A stretch of 64,000 bases of DNA from Tsuneonella suprasediminis (GCF_003605755.1 NZ_RAHJ01000022.1:1-64000); one strand, 5' to 3'. Counted from the stretch's first letter, positions 52,331 to 61,666 are shown. Notes: generated from the letters alone by a model not told the origin. Numbers and translations: made by a program.

Positions 52331-53260
52331 CTAGTGGGTCTTGGTATATTTGATCCGTTTATCACCGGTTGGTGCTGGTGAGGGGACCGAACGGCGCGCT
52401 GGGCGATCGATCCTGCGGCTGCGTACTGCAGGGGCGGGCACATCGACCCATTCTTCGGTGACTGTTTCATGCACCACGCGGCGCTGCGGCACGGCCACCA
52501 TCATCGGCACCATTGTGTAGGCATAGCCATAGCCGTAGCCGGGATAGCCATAGGCATATCCGCCCTGCTGCGGATATCCGCCAGTGTAGCGATCGAGATA
52601 GGCCTCGCATTCGGCGCGGCGCTTGTGATTGTTCGATGCGCCTATGGCACTGCCGATGGCGATCCCGGCCAGCCCGCCGACCCCGGCGCCGATCAGCGAT
52701 CCGGCCAGCCGTTCACCAGATCCGGCGATGCGGTTGCCGGCAACGCCACCAGCCACTGCGCCCAGCAAGCCGCCGATCACGCCAGCGCGATCTTTTTCTT
52801 TCACTCCGCGCAGCCGGTCCTGACAATTGTCGAGCCAGGCGTCACGGTCGAACTGCGGTGCAGGGGCCGGAGCTTGCGCGCCATAGCCATAGGCCGGTGC
52901 ACCGACCGGACCGGGATAGGCCATCGGTGCATATCCGCCCATAGGCGCGGCATATTCAGGGTAGGGGGCCGGTGCAGGAACTGGCTCTGCCCACGGGCTG
53001 CCCTCTGCATGGCGATGGTCATGCTGCCATTCCGCAGGGGGGGCAACATGCATCGGCGGCGCTGCGGGCAGGGGCGCTGCGGGAGGCGTTGCGGCGGGGG
53101 CAGCGGGCAGCGGCTGCACCACCGGTTCTTCGGTATAGACCGGAGCGGCCTGCCCGGGCTGCGCGTATTCGTATGTCATTTCCTGCGCCACCGACGGGCT
53201 GGCGAAAGCGAGCGCCACGGCGGCGGCCGATGCGGCCAGAAGTTGGCGTTGGAAGGTCAT
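52331..53260 (-). CDS. Glycine-zipper 2TM domain envelope protein
   Basis: The 309-aa secreted protein has a signal peptide (LLAASAAAVALAFASPSVAQ), a long Pro/Ala/Tyr-rich disordered region (about 30-135), then a glycine-zipper segment (GVIGGLLGAVAGGVAGNRIA, SLIGAGVGGLAGIAIGSAIG). A Tyr/Gly-rich stretch and a basic tail follow. Glycine-zipper 2TM proteins (SlyB/Rick-17kDa-like) sit in the outer membrane or periplasm. There is no lipobox cysteine at the cleavage site, so it is probably not a lipoprotein. Confidence 0.82.
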   Translation of the reverse strand: MTFQRQLLAASAAAVALAFASPSVAQEMTYEYAQPGQAAPVYTEEPVVQPLPAAPAATPPAAPLPAAPPMHVAPPAEWQHDHRHAEGSPWAEPVPAPAPYPEYAAPMGGYAPMAYPGPVGAPAYGYGAQAPAPAPQFDRDAWLDNCQDRLRGVKEKDRAGVIGGLLGAVAGGVAGNRIAGSGERLAGSLIGAGVGGLAGIAIGSAIGASNNHKRRAECEAYLDRYTGGYPQQGGYAYGYPGYGYGYAYTMVPMMVAVPQRRVVHETVTEEWVDVPAPAVRSRRIDRPARRSVPSPAPTGDKRIKYTKTH

Positions 53261-53601
53261 GCGATAATTCCCCGTTACCTGGGCAAGGATTCGAATCCCT
53301 CGCCATTAACGCAAAATTTATCATGACAAACGCACATTTCAGAAGGGTGCGCGTTGCCCGTGTCCCGAATCGGGCCGGAAACGCCGGTGGCGGAACCCCG
53401 GCCCGGGGGACGGGGTATGCAGTCAGGAATATGGCTTCCCCCGTCCGTCCTCTCCTCGTCATTGCGAGGAGCGTAGCGACGCGGCAATCCAAGGTGCGCC
53501 GGTGGCCTCCGCCACAACCGGTGCGATGGGCATCACCCTCGCATCATCGATTGCCCCCTGCGTTTGCGAGGGCGAAAGGGCGGGCGAGCCCCTGAATCCT
53601 G
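53261..53601. other. 341-bp gene-free stretch with one family A repeat
   Basis: No gene is seen between the glycine-zipper gene start and the msrC end. It contains the promoter side of the glycine-zipper gene and repeat family A copy 4 at 53455-53491. The remainder is unremarkable GC-rich sequence. Confidence 0.6.
53455..53491 (+). repeat. Dispersed repeat family A, copy 4
   Basis: CTCGTCATTGCGAGGAGCGT followed by AGCGACGCGGCAATCCA. It differs from copy 5 at 59446 only by G/T in the GCGAGG/GTGAGG word and is the reverse complement of copy 1. Confidence 0.85.
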
Positions 53602-54084
53602 TCAGATGCGCGTGGAAAGCAGAGCGGCCAGCGCTTCCACCCCGGCTGCATCGTCAGCATCGAACCGCGCCGGTTCGGGGCTGTCGAGATCGATCACTGC
53701 GATCACCGCTCCATCGCGGGTCACGGGCACCACCAGTTCGGATCGGCTGGCGGAATCACAGGCGATATGGCCGGGGAAGGTGTGGACATCGGCCACCAGT
53801 TGTGTCTGTGCCGATTGCGCGGCAGCGCCGCAGACCCCTTTGCCCACAGGAATACGGATGCAGGCGGGGCGGCCCACAAACGGGCCCAGCACAAGCTCGC
53901 CATCGATCATGCGATAGAATCCCGCCCAGTTGAGCTGAGGGAGAAATTCCCACAACAGTGCGGCGATATTGGCCATATTGGCGACGCCATCCGGTTCCCC
54001 CGATGTTAGCGCGTCGGCGGCGCTGGCAAGCTGGCGGTATCGTTCGGCGGCGGGCAGATCGGGATCGGGCGCGAAATCGTACAT
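53602..54084 (-). CDS. msrC: Free methionine-(R)-sulfoxide reductase (GAF domain)
   Basis: The 160-aa single-GAF enzyme has the fRMsr cysteines in GRPACIRIPVGKGVCGAAA and FPGHIACDSASRSELVVPV (three Cys, the last catalytic). The family signature NWAGFYRMIDGELVLGPFVG is present. It reduces free methionine-R-sulfoxide in the cytoplasm with thioredoxin. All expected cysteines are present. Confidence 0.92.
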   Translation of the reverse strand: MYDFAPDPDLPAAERYRQLASAADALTSGEPDGVANMANIAALLWEFLPQLNWAGFYRMIDGELVLGPFVGRPACIRIPVGKGVCGAAAQSAQTQLVADVHTFPGHIACDSASRSELVVPVTRDGAVIAVIDLDSPEPARFDADDAAGVEALAALLSTRI

Positions 54085-54172
54085 GGTAGCGGCTATTTAG
54101 GTGGGGCAATCGCGTTGCGCCAGTGCGTTGCGCCGTTGCCGGGAACGGGCACTGCGGCTATTCCATCGTATT

Positions 54173-55633
54173 ATGAGCACAGGTCGCAAGATTCTCGTCG
54201 GCGCAATTATCGCCATCGTCATCCTGGCAGGGGTGTTTTTCTATCTCCGTATGCCGGACAAGGCGCAGGTTGCCTTCGCGAACGTTACAGGTGCCGATCC
54301 CGAATTGACCGATCCGCGCGCCGAAACATTCCCCACCGCTGAAGTGGCGAAGCCGGTCGGTTGGGCAGAAGGGGAAAAGCCCGTGGCCGCGCCGGGCCTG
54401 ACAGTCGAGCGATTCTCTGTCGGTCTGTCGCATCCGCGCACCCTGTACACTCTGCCCAATGGCGATGTGCTGGTGGCGCTGACCAATCGCCCGCCTGAAT
54501 CGGATATCGGCGGAATCGAAGGGTTCATTGCGGGTTTCCTGTTTGCCAAGGCCGGGGCCGATGTTGCGTCGGCCAATGAAATCGCGGTGTTGCGCGATAG
54601 CGATGGCGATGGGCGTGCCGATCAGACTTTCCCGATGAAGAACGCGGCGCTGGCTTCCCCCTCCGGCATGGCGTGGCACGATGGCACGCTTTACGTCGCC
54701 AATCACAATGCACTGCTGGCGTTTCCCTTCACGCCGGGTGATACGAAGCTGACGGGCAAACCGAAGAAGCTGATGGATCTGCCCGGTGGCGGCAACCACT
54801 GGATGCGTAATGTCGTGATCGATCCGGCGGGGGAGAACCTCTATGTCGCGGTGGGTTCGGCATCGAACATCGCTGAGCGCGGGATAGAGGCGGAACAGGG
54901 CCGCGCTGCAATCTGGCAATATTCGCTCAAGACGGGGAAGGCGCGCCTGTTCGCCAGCGGGATGCGTAATCCCAACGGGCTGGCATTCAGCCCGTGGACG
55001 GGTGAGTTGTGGACGACAGTGAATGAACGCGACATGCTCGGTTCGGATCTGGTGCCCGATTATCTCACCAACGTCCCGATCGGCGCGCAATACGGCTGGC
55101 CGTGGGTGTACTGGCGGGAGAATTTCGATCAGCGGGTCGACGCGCCGCAACCGGCCTATTTCAATCCGCAATATGTCCGCATCCCCGAATATGCACTGGG
55201 GCCGCATGTCGCTGCGCTGGGGCTGGCTTTCGCGGGCAATGGTTCGCGGCTGGGCGAAAAATACGTGTCGGGCGCGGTGATTGCCGAGCATGGATCGTGG
55301 AATCGCGAGCCCAAATCAGGATACGAGGTGGTGTTCGTGCGGTTCGACGCGCGCGGCAATCCTACGGGCAAGCCGGTGCCGATCCTCACCGGCTTCCTCT
55401 CCAAAGATGGCAAGACCACGCATGGCCGCCCGACCTGGGTCGCCTGGGCGAAGGATGGCGCACTGCTGGTTAGCGACGATACCGCGGGCATCGTCTGGCG
55501 TGTGACGGCACCGGACGCGAAGCCCGCGCCGGAGATCAGGGCACTGACCGGCCCCTCGCTGCCGCCGCAACGCGAACTGCGCGGGCAGGAGGCATCGTTC
55601 GGGGAAAGCTACGCACAGGAAGTACCGAAGTAA
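54173..55633 (+). CDS. Sorbosone/glucose dehydrogenase-type beta-propeller protein
   Basis: The 486-aa product has one N-terminal membrane anchor (ILVGAIIAIVILAGVFFYLR) and a six-bladed propeller of the PQQ-dependent soluble sugar dehydrogenase family: NIAERGIEAEQGRAAIWQYS, ARLFASGMRNPNGLAFSPWT, GELWTTVNERDMLGSDLVPD. The NPNG and NERD motifs mark the family. It faces the periplasm. The substrate is unknown, and PQQ binding is likely but not proven. Confidence 0.87.
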   Translation: MSTGRKILVGAIIAIVILAGVFFYLRMPDKAQVAFANVTGADPELTDPRAETFPTAEVAKPVGWAEGEKPVAAPGLTVERFSVGLSHPRTLYTLPNGDVLVALTNRPPESDIGGIEGFIAGFLFAKAGADVASANEIAVLRDSDGDGRADQTFPMKNAALASPSGMAWHDGTLYVANHNALLAFPFTPGDTKLTGKPKKLMDLPGGGNHWMRNVVIDPAGENLYVAVGSASNIAERGIEAEQGRAAIWQYSLKTGKARLFASGMRNPNGLAFSPWTGELWTTVNERDMLGSDLVPDYLTNVPIGAQYGWPWVYWRENFDQRVDAPQPAYFNPQYVRIPEYALGPHVAALGLAFAGNGSRLGEKYVSGAVIAEHGSWNREPKSGYEVVFVRFDARGNPTGKPVPILTGFLSKDGKTTHGRPTWVAWAKDGALLVSDDTAGIVWRVTAPDAKPAPEIRALTGPSLPPQRELRGQEASFGESYAQEVPK

Positions 55634-55685
55634 GCCTGCGTTACCGTTACGGGCGCGCGACGTTTATCCGCGCACAAGGCGGGGC

Positions 55686-56501
55686 CTACAGTGCCTTGCC
55701 CGCGCGTCCGGCCAGCTCCGCAACATATTGCCACGCCGTGCGGCCCGAACGGGCACCGCGCCGCCGCGCCCATTCCAGCGCGTCGCCCGGTTCCCATTCC
55801 AGACCCAGCGGATCGGCATAAGCACCGACGATAGAAAGGTAATCATCCTGCGAAGCGGCATGGAATCCAACGCTAAGACCAAACCGGTCGGCCAGCGCCA
55901 GCATATCGTCCACTGCGTCGCGCGGATTGATCGGATCGTCCTGCTCGCTCATGTGCCGTTCGACGATGGCGCGGCGATTGGATGTCACCGCCAGTCGCAC
56001 GTTGGCCGGGCGCGCTTCGACTCCACCTTCCAGCCAGCTTCGCAGGTGGCGTGGCCCGGCATGGTCGCTGTCGAACCCCAGATCGTCGAGATAGACCAGC
56101 ATGTTGCGCTCCACCTTCGCCAGCTTGGCGAACAGCGCGGGTATCGTCGACAGCGCATCGGTGCCCACTTGCACCAGTGCCACCCGCTGCGGCGCATCGG
56201 CCTGCGCGGCGATGATCGATGCGCGGATCAGCGCACTCTTGCCCATGCCGCGCGATCCCCACAGCAACATGTCGTGCGCTGCGGCCCCTTGTGCCAGCCG
56301 GGCGACGTTTTCAGCCACGACTGCCTTCTGCCGGTCGATGCCCTTGAGCTGATCGAGCGAAGGCGCCCTGAAACTGGCCACGGCCCGCGCTGCCTTGCCA
56401 TCCCAGATATAGGCGGGCGCGGCCAGCCAGTCGGGATCGGGCGCATGTGGCGGCGCGATCCGTTCCAGCGCCGCTGCGATTCTTTCCAGCGGGTCGCTCA
56501 T
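55686..56501 (-). CDS. DUF815 AAA-type ATPase
   Basis: The 271-aa product belongs to the DUF815 ATPase family: DMLLWGSRGMGKSALIRASI is Walker A, NMLVYLDDLGFDSDHAGPRH Walker B, and VRLAVTSNRRAIVERHMSEQ the sensor region with NRR. Function unknown. ATG 56501 overlaps the acyl-CoA dehydrogenase stop by 4 nt; the longer open frame upstream is an antisense artefact of that gene. Confidence 0.87.
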   Translation of the reverse strand: MSDPLERIAAALERIAPPHAPDPDWLAAPAYIWDGKAARAVASFRAPSLDQLKGIDRQKAVVAENVARLAQGAAAHDMLLWGSRGMGKSALIRASIIAAQADAPQRVALVQVGTDALSTIPALFAKLAKVERNMLVYLDDLGFDSDHAGPRHLRSWLEGGVEARPANVRLAVTSNRRAIVERHMSEQDDPINPRDAVDDMLALADRFGLSVGFHAASQDDYLSIVGAYADPLGLEWEPGDALEWARRRGARSGRTAWQYVAELAGRAGKAL

Positions 56502-58246
56502 CCTGCCAGTGCCTCGCTGTCGATTGCATAGAACAGCGCGGCGCCCGCTGTGGCCGCTGCCTTCAGGCCCATCGCTTCGGGCACGATATGGTCGATGAAA
56601 TAACGCACCGTGACCGGCTTCACTTTCGCCAGCGACGGAGCCGCGCCATCGGCCACCGCGCGCGCCTGACGCAGCAATTGCCACCCGGCGACTGCCACTG
56701 CGCACATCGTGGTGTAGGGCACGCTGCCAGCCAGCCGATCGTCGAGGCTGGCGGTGTCGCGCATCCATTGGCCGATGGCGATGCAATCCTGCGCCAGCGC
56801 TGCCAGATTGCTTTCCTCCGCTCCATCGTGCGCGATATCCTGCAACAGCCGCTCTACAGCGCCGCCGCCGTCCATGCCCAGTTTACGGGTCACCAGATCG
56901 GCGGCCTGAATGCCGTTGGTCCCTTCGTAAATCGGGGCAATCCGCGCATCGCGGTAATGCTGGGCCGCGCCGGTTTCTTCGATGAAGCCCATTCCGCCGT
57001 GGACCTGCACCCCGATGCTCGCCACTTCGCAGCCGATGTCGGTGCCCCATGCCTTGAGCAGCGGCACCAGAACCTCGGCGCGCATCGCGGCATCGGCGTC
57101 GCTCAGCGTGCCCCGATCGACCTGACCGGCGGTGTAATAGAGCAGCGCACGCGCCCCTTCGGTCAGCGCCTTCATCCGCACCAGCATCCGGCGCACGTCA
57201 GGGTGTTCGATGATCGCCACCGGCGATTTGTCCGCCGCACCGGCGCGGGGCGATTGCACGCGTTCTTTGGCGTAGGCGACGGCCTGTTGCGTGGCGCGCT
57301 CTGCAATCTGCACACCCTGGCTGCCGACATTGATTCGCGCGTTGTTCATCATTGTGAACATCGCCATCAGCCCGCGATTTTCCGCGCCAACCAGTTCGCC
57401 AATGCATTCCCCGCCAGTGCCTGCGCCTTCACCGAAGCTCATCACGCATGTGGGCGAGGCGTTGATGCCCAGCTTGTGTTCCAGGCTGACGCAGCGCAGA
57501 TCGTTGCGCGCACCCAGCGAACCGTCGTCGTTCACATGATATTTGGGCACGACGAACAGCGAAATGCCCCGGCTCCCCTCCGGCGCGCCGGGCAGGCGGG
57601 CAAGCACGAGGTGGATGATATTTTCCGCCAGTTCGTGTTCGCCCCAGGTGATGAAGATCTTCGATCCGTTGATTCGGTATTTGCCCGCGTGTTCGCCCTC
57701 TTCGATTGGGGTCGCGGTGGTGCGCAGCGCACCCACGTCGCTGCCCGCTTGCGGCTCGGTCAGGTTCATCGTGCCCGACCATGCCCCGCTGATCAGCTTG
57801 GGCAAATACTTCGCTTTCTGCGCGTCGGACCCGTGGTGGAACAATGCCTCCACAGCGCCGACAGAGAGGATCGGCAGTAGCGTGAACGCCATATTGGCCG
57901 TGCCGAGATTTTCCAACACACAAGTCGCCAATGCGAAAGGCAGGCCCTGCCCGCCGAAATCGGCCGGGGCGGCTATCGTATTCCATCCTTGTTCGACATA
58001 GTCGCCATAGGCACCGGCAAAGCCATCGGGCAGGCGCACAACGCTGTCTGTCAGCTTCGCCCCTTCGAGATCGCCAGTTCGGTTGAGCGGCGCCCATTCG
58101 CCCGCCGCCAGTGCGCCGATTCCTTCGACGATGGCCGACACCATATCAGGCTCGGCCGCAGCAAAGCGTTCGTGCTGCGCGAGTTCGTCAATCCCGGTAT
58201 TGACCGAAAGGGCGAGCAATTGATCGGCGGTGGCGGGGGTGTACAC
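56498..58246 (-). CDS. Acyl-CoA dehydrogenase, DmdC type
   Basis: The 582-aa flavoenzyme is longer than classical 380-aa members, with N- and C-terminal extensions as in DmdC-type enzymes. MNLTEPQAGSDVGALRTTAT and YRINGSKIFITWGEHELAEN bind FAD, and the catalytic glutamate is likely the E in IYEGTNGIQAADLVTRKL. It oxidises an acyl-CoA in fatty-acid or methylmercaptopropionyl-CoA metabolism; the exact substrate is not determined. It is coupled to the DUF815 gene. Confidence 0.92.
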   Translation of the reverse strand: MYTPATADQLLALSVNTGIDELAQHERFAAAEPDMVSAIVEGIGALAAGEWAPLNRTGDLEGAKLTDSVVRLPDGFAGAYGDYVEQGWNTIAAPADFGGQGLPFALATCVLENLGTANMAFTLLPILSVGAVEALFHHGSDAQKAKYLPKLISGAWSGTMNLTEPQAGSDVGALRTTATPIEEGEHAGKYRINGSKIFITWGEHELAENIIHLVLARLPGAPEGSRGISLFVVPKYHVNDDGSLGARNDLRCVSLEHKLGINASPTCVMSFGEGAGTGGECIGELVGAENRGLMAMFTMMNNARINVGSQGVQIAERATQQAVAYAKERVQSPRAGAADKSPVAIIEHPDVRRMLVRMKALTEGARALLYYTAGQVDRGTLSDADAAMRAEVLVPLLKAWGTDIGCEVASIGVQVHGGMGFIEETGAAQHYRDARIAPIYEGTNGIQAADLVTRKLGMDGGGAVERLLQDIAHDGAEESNLAALAQDCIAIGQWMRDTASLDDRLAGSVPYTTMCAVAVAGWQLLRQARAVADGAAPSLAKVKPVTVRYFIDHIVPEAMGLKAAATAGAALFYAIDSEALAG

Positions 58247-58293
58247 GCGGTTCTCCTTGGGCTTTCGTCCCGCGCTGCTTATAGCGCGATGCG

Positions 58294-59235
58294 ATGAGCG
58301 ACAAGGACGCTACGGTAAGGCTGGCCGCCGATGCGGCGGGAATCGCGCAAGCGGCACAATTGTTGCGCGATGGGGCGCTTGTCGCGCTGCCGACAGAGAC
58401 GGTCTATGGCCTTGCGGCGCGGGCCGATAGCGATGCCGCGATCGCCGCTGTCTATCGCGCAAAGGGGCGGCCCGATTTCAATCCGCTGATCGTCCATGTT
58501 CCCTCGCTGGCGACGGCAGAGTGGCTGGCTGTGTTCGATGACCGCGCCCGCGCACTGGCGGCGCGATTCTGGCCGGGGCCGCTCACACTGGTGCTGCCAC
58601 TGCGCGCGGAGGCGGAAATCGCTCCGGCGGTTACGGCAGGGTTGCCGACGATTGCCATACGTTGCCCCGCGCATCCGGTGATGCGGGAGGTGCTCGAACA
58701 ATGCGATTTGCCGCTGGCCGCACCATCGGCCAACAGGAGCGGCGCGGTTAGCCCGACCGATGCCGATCATGTGCTGGCGACGCTCGATGGGCGGATTGCC
58801 GCTGTGCTTGATGGCGGGGCGTGCGAGCGCGGGTTGGAATCGACTATCGTGGCGGTTCGCGAATCCGGCTGGCAACTGTTGCGCCACGGCCCGATCCCGC
58901 AAGCCGATCTGACGGCGATGCTCGGCCCGCCCGATCCGGTACTCTCGGCCAAAGTGGAGGCGCCGGGCCAGCTCGCACAACACTATTCGCCGGGAAAACC
59001 CGTGCGGCTGGGCGCGTCTGAGGCGGAGGCGGACGAATTCATGATTGGGTTCGGCCCGATTGCGGGCGATTGCACGTTATCGGCCACGGGCGATCTGGCA
59101 GAGGCAGCCGCGCGGCTCTACGCCTGCCTGCATATGGCGGCTGCTTCGCCCAAGCCGCGCGTCGCGGTCGCGCCGATCACCAACGAAGGCATCGGTGCGG
59201 CCATCAACGACCGCCTGCGCCGCGCGGCGGCGTGA
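58294..59235 (+). CDS. tsaC: L-threonylcarbamoyladenylate synthase (Sua5 type)
   Basis: The 313-aa two-domain enzyme makes threonylcarbamoyl-AMP for the t6A37 modification of tRNAs reading ANN codons. The YrdC domain has ALVALPTETVYGLAARADSD and AKGRPDFNPLIVHVPSL, then LPLAAPSANRSGAVSPTDAD. The C-terminal Sua5 domain starts around residue 210 (LAQHYSPGKPVRLG). It is divergent from the acyl-CoA dehydrogenase gene. Confidence 0.94.
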   Translation: MSDKDATVRLAADAAGIAQAAQLLRDGALVALPTETVYGLAARADSDAAIAAVYRAKGRPDFNPLIVHVPSLATAEWLAVFDDRARALAARFWPGPLTLVLPLRAEAEIAPAVTAGLPTIAIRCPAHPVMREVLEQCDLPLAAPSANRSGAVSPTDADHVLATLDGRIAAVLDGGACERGLESTIVAVRESGWQLLRHGPIPQADLTAMLGPPDPVLSAKVEAPGQLAQHYSPGKPVRLGASEAEADEFMIGFGPIAGDCTLSATGDLAEAAARLYACLHMAAASPKPRVAVAPITNEGIGAAINDRLRRAAA

Positions 59236-59270
59236 ACGGAGCTGGGTGATAACTTGCCGGAACGGCCCCT

Positions 59271-59363
59271 CGTCGCCCCGGACCTGATCCGGGGCCCCGC
59301 TTTTCCTTTTAGCGTAAGGTGGCAGAAGGGCGGAGCTGGACCCCGGCTCGGGGCCGGGGTGAC
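59271..59363 (-). repeat. Dispersed repeat family B, copy 2
   Basis: CGTCGCCCCGG...CCTGATCCGGGGC at the left and GCTGGACCCCGGC...CCGGGGTGACG at the right are the reverse complement of the parts at 30691-30780, with a different middle. Confidence 0.75.
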
Positions 59364-59445
59364 GTGGAAGAGGGCGGGCGGTGCACCGGACTCACAACCA
59401 GAGTGATGCAGGCACGTTCACGGTTTCAGCTAGCCGCCGCTTTCC

Positions 59446-59482
59446 TCGTCATTGTGAGGAGCGTAGCGACGCGGCAATCCAT
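59446..59482 (+). repeat. Dispersed repeat family A, copy 5
   Basis: CTCGTCATTGTGAGGAGCGT followed by AGCGACGCGGCAATCCA. It is almost identical to copy 4 at 53455. Confidence 0.85.
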
Positions 59483-59537
59483 GAGACGCATCTCGCCTTC
59501 ATCGCGAATAAGGCGACGGGGAACCGCTTGATCCGCG

Positions 59538-59870
59538 TTACCGATCGGGTTCGTAGGGCACTTGCGGCTTCAGTACTTCAATCTCGTGTTCCACTTCGGC
59601 CAGATCGCGACAGGCGCGTTCGTTGCCGTCGCTGCATTTGCGCTCCAGCTTTTCGCGTTCGCGTTGCAACTGGCCCAGCCGTTCTTCGCGCTTGCGGATT
59701 TCGCGGCCGCGCTTCTCGTCCGCTTCGGATTGGCTGGTGGTGGCCATATCGACAGCCTTGCTGCCGATTTTGACCGGTGCGGTCGCCACGTCGAGCGCGG
59801 TTTTCGCAAGGCAGCCGCCGAGCAAGGGCAGTATGGCGAGAATCAGCAAGGTGGGGGCTATGCGACGCAT
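59538..59870 (-). CDS. Small lipoprotein with coiled coil, 110 aa
   Basis: The lipoprotein signal MRRIAPTLLILAILPLLGGC has a lipobox LGGC, so C20 would be lipidated. A hydrophobic/linker part follows, then a charged helical stretch (RGREIRKREERLGQLQRERE, KLERKCSDGNERACRDLAEV) predicted to form a coiled coil with two cysteines. ATG 59870 follows GAGAGG by 8 nt. Function unknown; probably periplasmic or outer-membrane associated. Confidence 0.78.
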   Translation of the reverse strand: MRRIAPTLLILAILPLLGGCLAKTALDVATAPVKIGSKAVDMATTSQSEADEKRGREIRKREERLGQLQREREKLERKCSDGNERACRDLAEVEHEIEVLKPQVPYEPDR

Positions 59871-59925
59871 CGAAAATTCCTCTCGATGCAAGCGCATAGC
59901 CGCGCCAGCCTTGCAGGTCGATGAC

Positions 59926-60714
59926 TCAGGCGTCGCTTGCCGGATCGCTCGGCGCATCTTGCGTTGCGGCTTTACCAGCGGTGCCGCCGGTGCAGCGCAG
60001 CTTGCCCGAACCGTTCGACGATACCGTGCAGGTGGCGTTGCCGGCTACGGTGACATCGCCCGAACCCATGATGCTGGCATCGACTTTGCCGTCGCTGGCG
60101 AACGACGCGCTGCCCGATCCGGCCACGGTGACATCCGCGCTATCCACTTTCAACCCGGCCATCTTCGAATTGCCTGAACCTGCGACACTGAGATCGAGCG
60201 ATTTTGCCGTGCCCGCTGCGGTGTAGCTGCCCGATCCGGCTATCGTAACGTCGAGCGATTCGGCGGTGACTTTCGCGGTTTTGACCGATCCGCTGCCAGC
60301 CACGGTCACTTCCGCATCGCCTACCAGATTCTGTGCATCGATCGTGCCCGATCCGGCCAGCGTCAGCTTGATCAGGCGCGGCAGAGTGACATGTACTGTG
60401 GCCTTGCCCAGTTTGTCCCCGCTGTTTTTCTCGCGCATGATGCCCAGCGCATCGTCATCGATGGTGAAGCGCACTGCGTCTGTCGCCCTGGCATCGCCAC
60501 TGACTTCGATTGTCAGCGCATCGCCATCTGTAACGACGACATTGTCCGGCCCGGCCAGAACGATTTCGGTGGGCGTTTTGCCCTTGGTGTCGAGCTCAGC
60601 CAGCGGTACGCCGCTTTTGCCGTTGATTGAAATGTGGCCGTCGCAGGCGGATACGCCCAGTGCGACCACCATTGCAGCGAGGGGAGCAACGCCCTTGATA
60701 ATCTTGTGAAGCAT
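59926..60714 (-). CDS. DUF2807 (GIN-domain) lipoprotein
   Basis: The 262-aa lipoprotein has signal VAPLAAMVVALGVSACDGH (lipobox VSAC) and a beta-helical DUF2807 domain. The domain is built from repeating AGSGS steps (LTLAGSGTIDAQNLVGDAEV, TVAGSGSVKTAKVTAESLDV, TIAGSGSYTAAGTAKSLDLS). The repeats recur about every 20 residues, as expected for a right-handed beta-helix. It is probably a cell-envelope structural or adhesive protein; function unknown. Confidence 0.85.
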   Translation of the reverse strand: MLHKIIKGVAPLAAMVVALGVSACDGHISINGKSGVPLAELDTKGKTPTEIVLAGPDNVVVTDGDALTIEVSGDARATDAVRFTIDDDALGIMREKNSGDKLGKATVHVTLPRLIKLTLAGSGTIDAQNLVGDAEVTVAGSGSVKTAKVTAESLDVTIAGSGSYTAAGTAKSLDLSVAGSGNSKMAGLKVDSADVTVAGSGSASFASDGKVDASIMGSGDVTVAGNATCTVSSNGSGKLRCTGGTAGKAATQDAPSDPASDA

Positions 60715-60790
60715 CTATCCAGCCCTGTTTGTTTGCGGTGACTTGCGTGTTACCGATGTAATACACTGGGCAACACACCGCAACTATCCA

Positions 60791-60821
60791 AAGCAAAGGG
60801 GCCGCCCTTGCGGACGGCCCC
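60791..60821 (-). terminator. Terminator downstream of carD
   Basis: Reading the minus strand, GGGGCCG and CGGCCCC pair, with inner CC/GG and a GCAA loop, followed by TTTGCTTT. It lies about 30 bp after the carD stop codon. Confidence 0.8.
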
Positions 60822-60848
60822 TGTCGATGCCTGTAAGACGTTGGTCGA

Positions 60849-61382
60849 TCAGGCTTCTTCGGCGTTCTCGTAATACTGCGGGGCGTGTTCGCGCAGCACG
60901 TCGAGAATCTTTTCGAGCGCGGTCGGCTCGTCGGTCTTTTCCATCGCGGCCAGTTCTCGGGCGAGGCGGCTGGAGGCCGCTTCGAAGATCTGGCGTTCGG
61001 AATACGACTGCTCAGGCTGATCGTCGGGGCGGAACAGGTCGCGGGTCACTTCAGCGATCAGTACGATTTCGCCGGAATTGATCTTCGCTTCGTATTCCTG
61101 CGCGCGGCGGCTCCACATCGTGCGCTTGACCTTGGGCTTGCCCTTCAGGGTTTCCATCGCTTCCTTCAGCGTTTTGTCGCTGGAAAGCTTGCGCATACCG
61201 ATCGCTTCGACTTTGTTGACCGGAACGCGGAGAGTCATCTTCTCCTTTTCGAACCGGAGGACATAGAGTTCGAGCTGCATGCCGGCGATTTCCTCGCTCT
61301 GCAGTTCGATCACACGGCCAACGCCGTGCTTGGGATAGACTACGTAATCGCCGACATCGAAAGCCGGGGCCTGAGTTGCCAT
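60849..61382 (-). CDS. carD: CarD-family RNA polymerase-binding regulator
   Basis: The 177-aa CarD/CdnL protein has an N-terminal Tudor-like RNAP beta-binding domain (FDVGDYVVYPKHGVGRVIEL, LELYVLRFEKEKMTLRVPVN) and a C-terminal helical domain (RRAQEYEAKINSGEIVLIAE). It stabilises open complexes at housekeeping promoters, notably rRNA promoters. ATG 61382 is used; the TTG before it is ignored. The terminator follows. Confidence 0.94.
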   Translation of the reverse strand: MATQAPAFDVGDYVVYPKHGVGRVIELQSEEIAGMQLELYVLRFEKEKMTLRVPVNKVEAIGMRKLSSDKTLKEAMETLKGKPKVKRTMWSRRAQEYEAKINSGEIVLIAEVTRDLFRPDDQPEQSYSERQIFEAASSRLARELAAMEKTDEPTALEKILDVLREHAPQYYENAEEA

Positions 61383-61666
61383 CAATCGTCCTTTCCTGGC
61401 GACGCGGCCAGCGCCTGCAAGCGGACCAATCCTCTCTGGCGACCAGGCTGGATCACGCGGTCGTTAGTGAGTCTGGACTGTATGCTGGTTCGTCGCGCCT
61501 GTTCCTGCACTCAAAACGCCGCCGCGAGTCGCCACGCGACCCGGCGGGTTGTGTAATTATATAACAGGTTGGCAACAAAAATTCCACCCCGGCAGTAAAT
61601 CGGGGAGAATCAGGTGCCGAAAAGGGGCAGATGCCGCGCGAAAACAGGGCGTGCGGCGGTGCTGGC

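Larger units (their letters stand above)
59236..59537. other. 302-bp gene-free stretch with repeats A and B
   Basis: This gap between the convergent tsaC and lipoprotein genes carries repeat family B copy 2 (59271-59363) and family A copy 5 (59446-59482). No coding sequence is supported. Confidence 0.65.

Noticed and set aside
54158-55291. Minus-strand open frame of 377 codons
   Set aside because: It is antisense to the propeller dehydrogenase, which has clear family motifs on the plus strand.
61383-61666. Promoter with TATAAT near 61555 for carD
   Set aside because: A TATAAT word exists on the minus strand, but no acceptable -35 hexamer was found at 16-18 bp spacing, so it is not listed as a feature.
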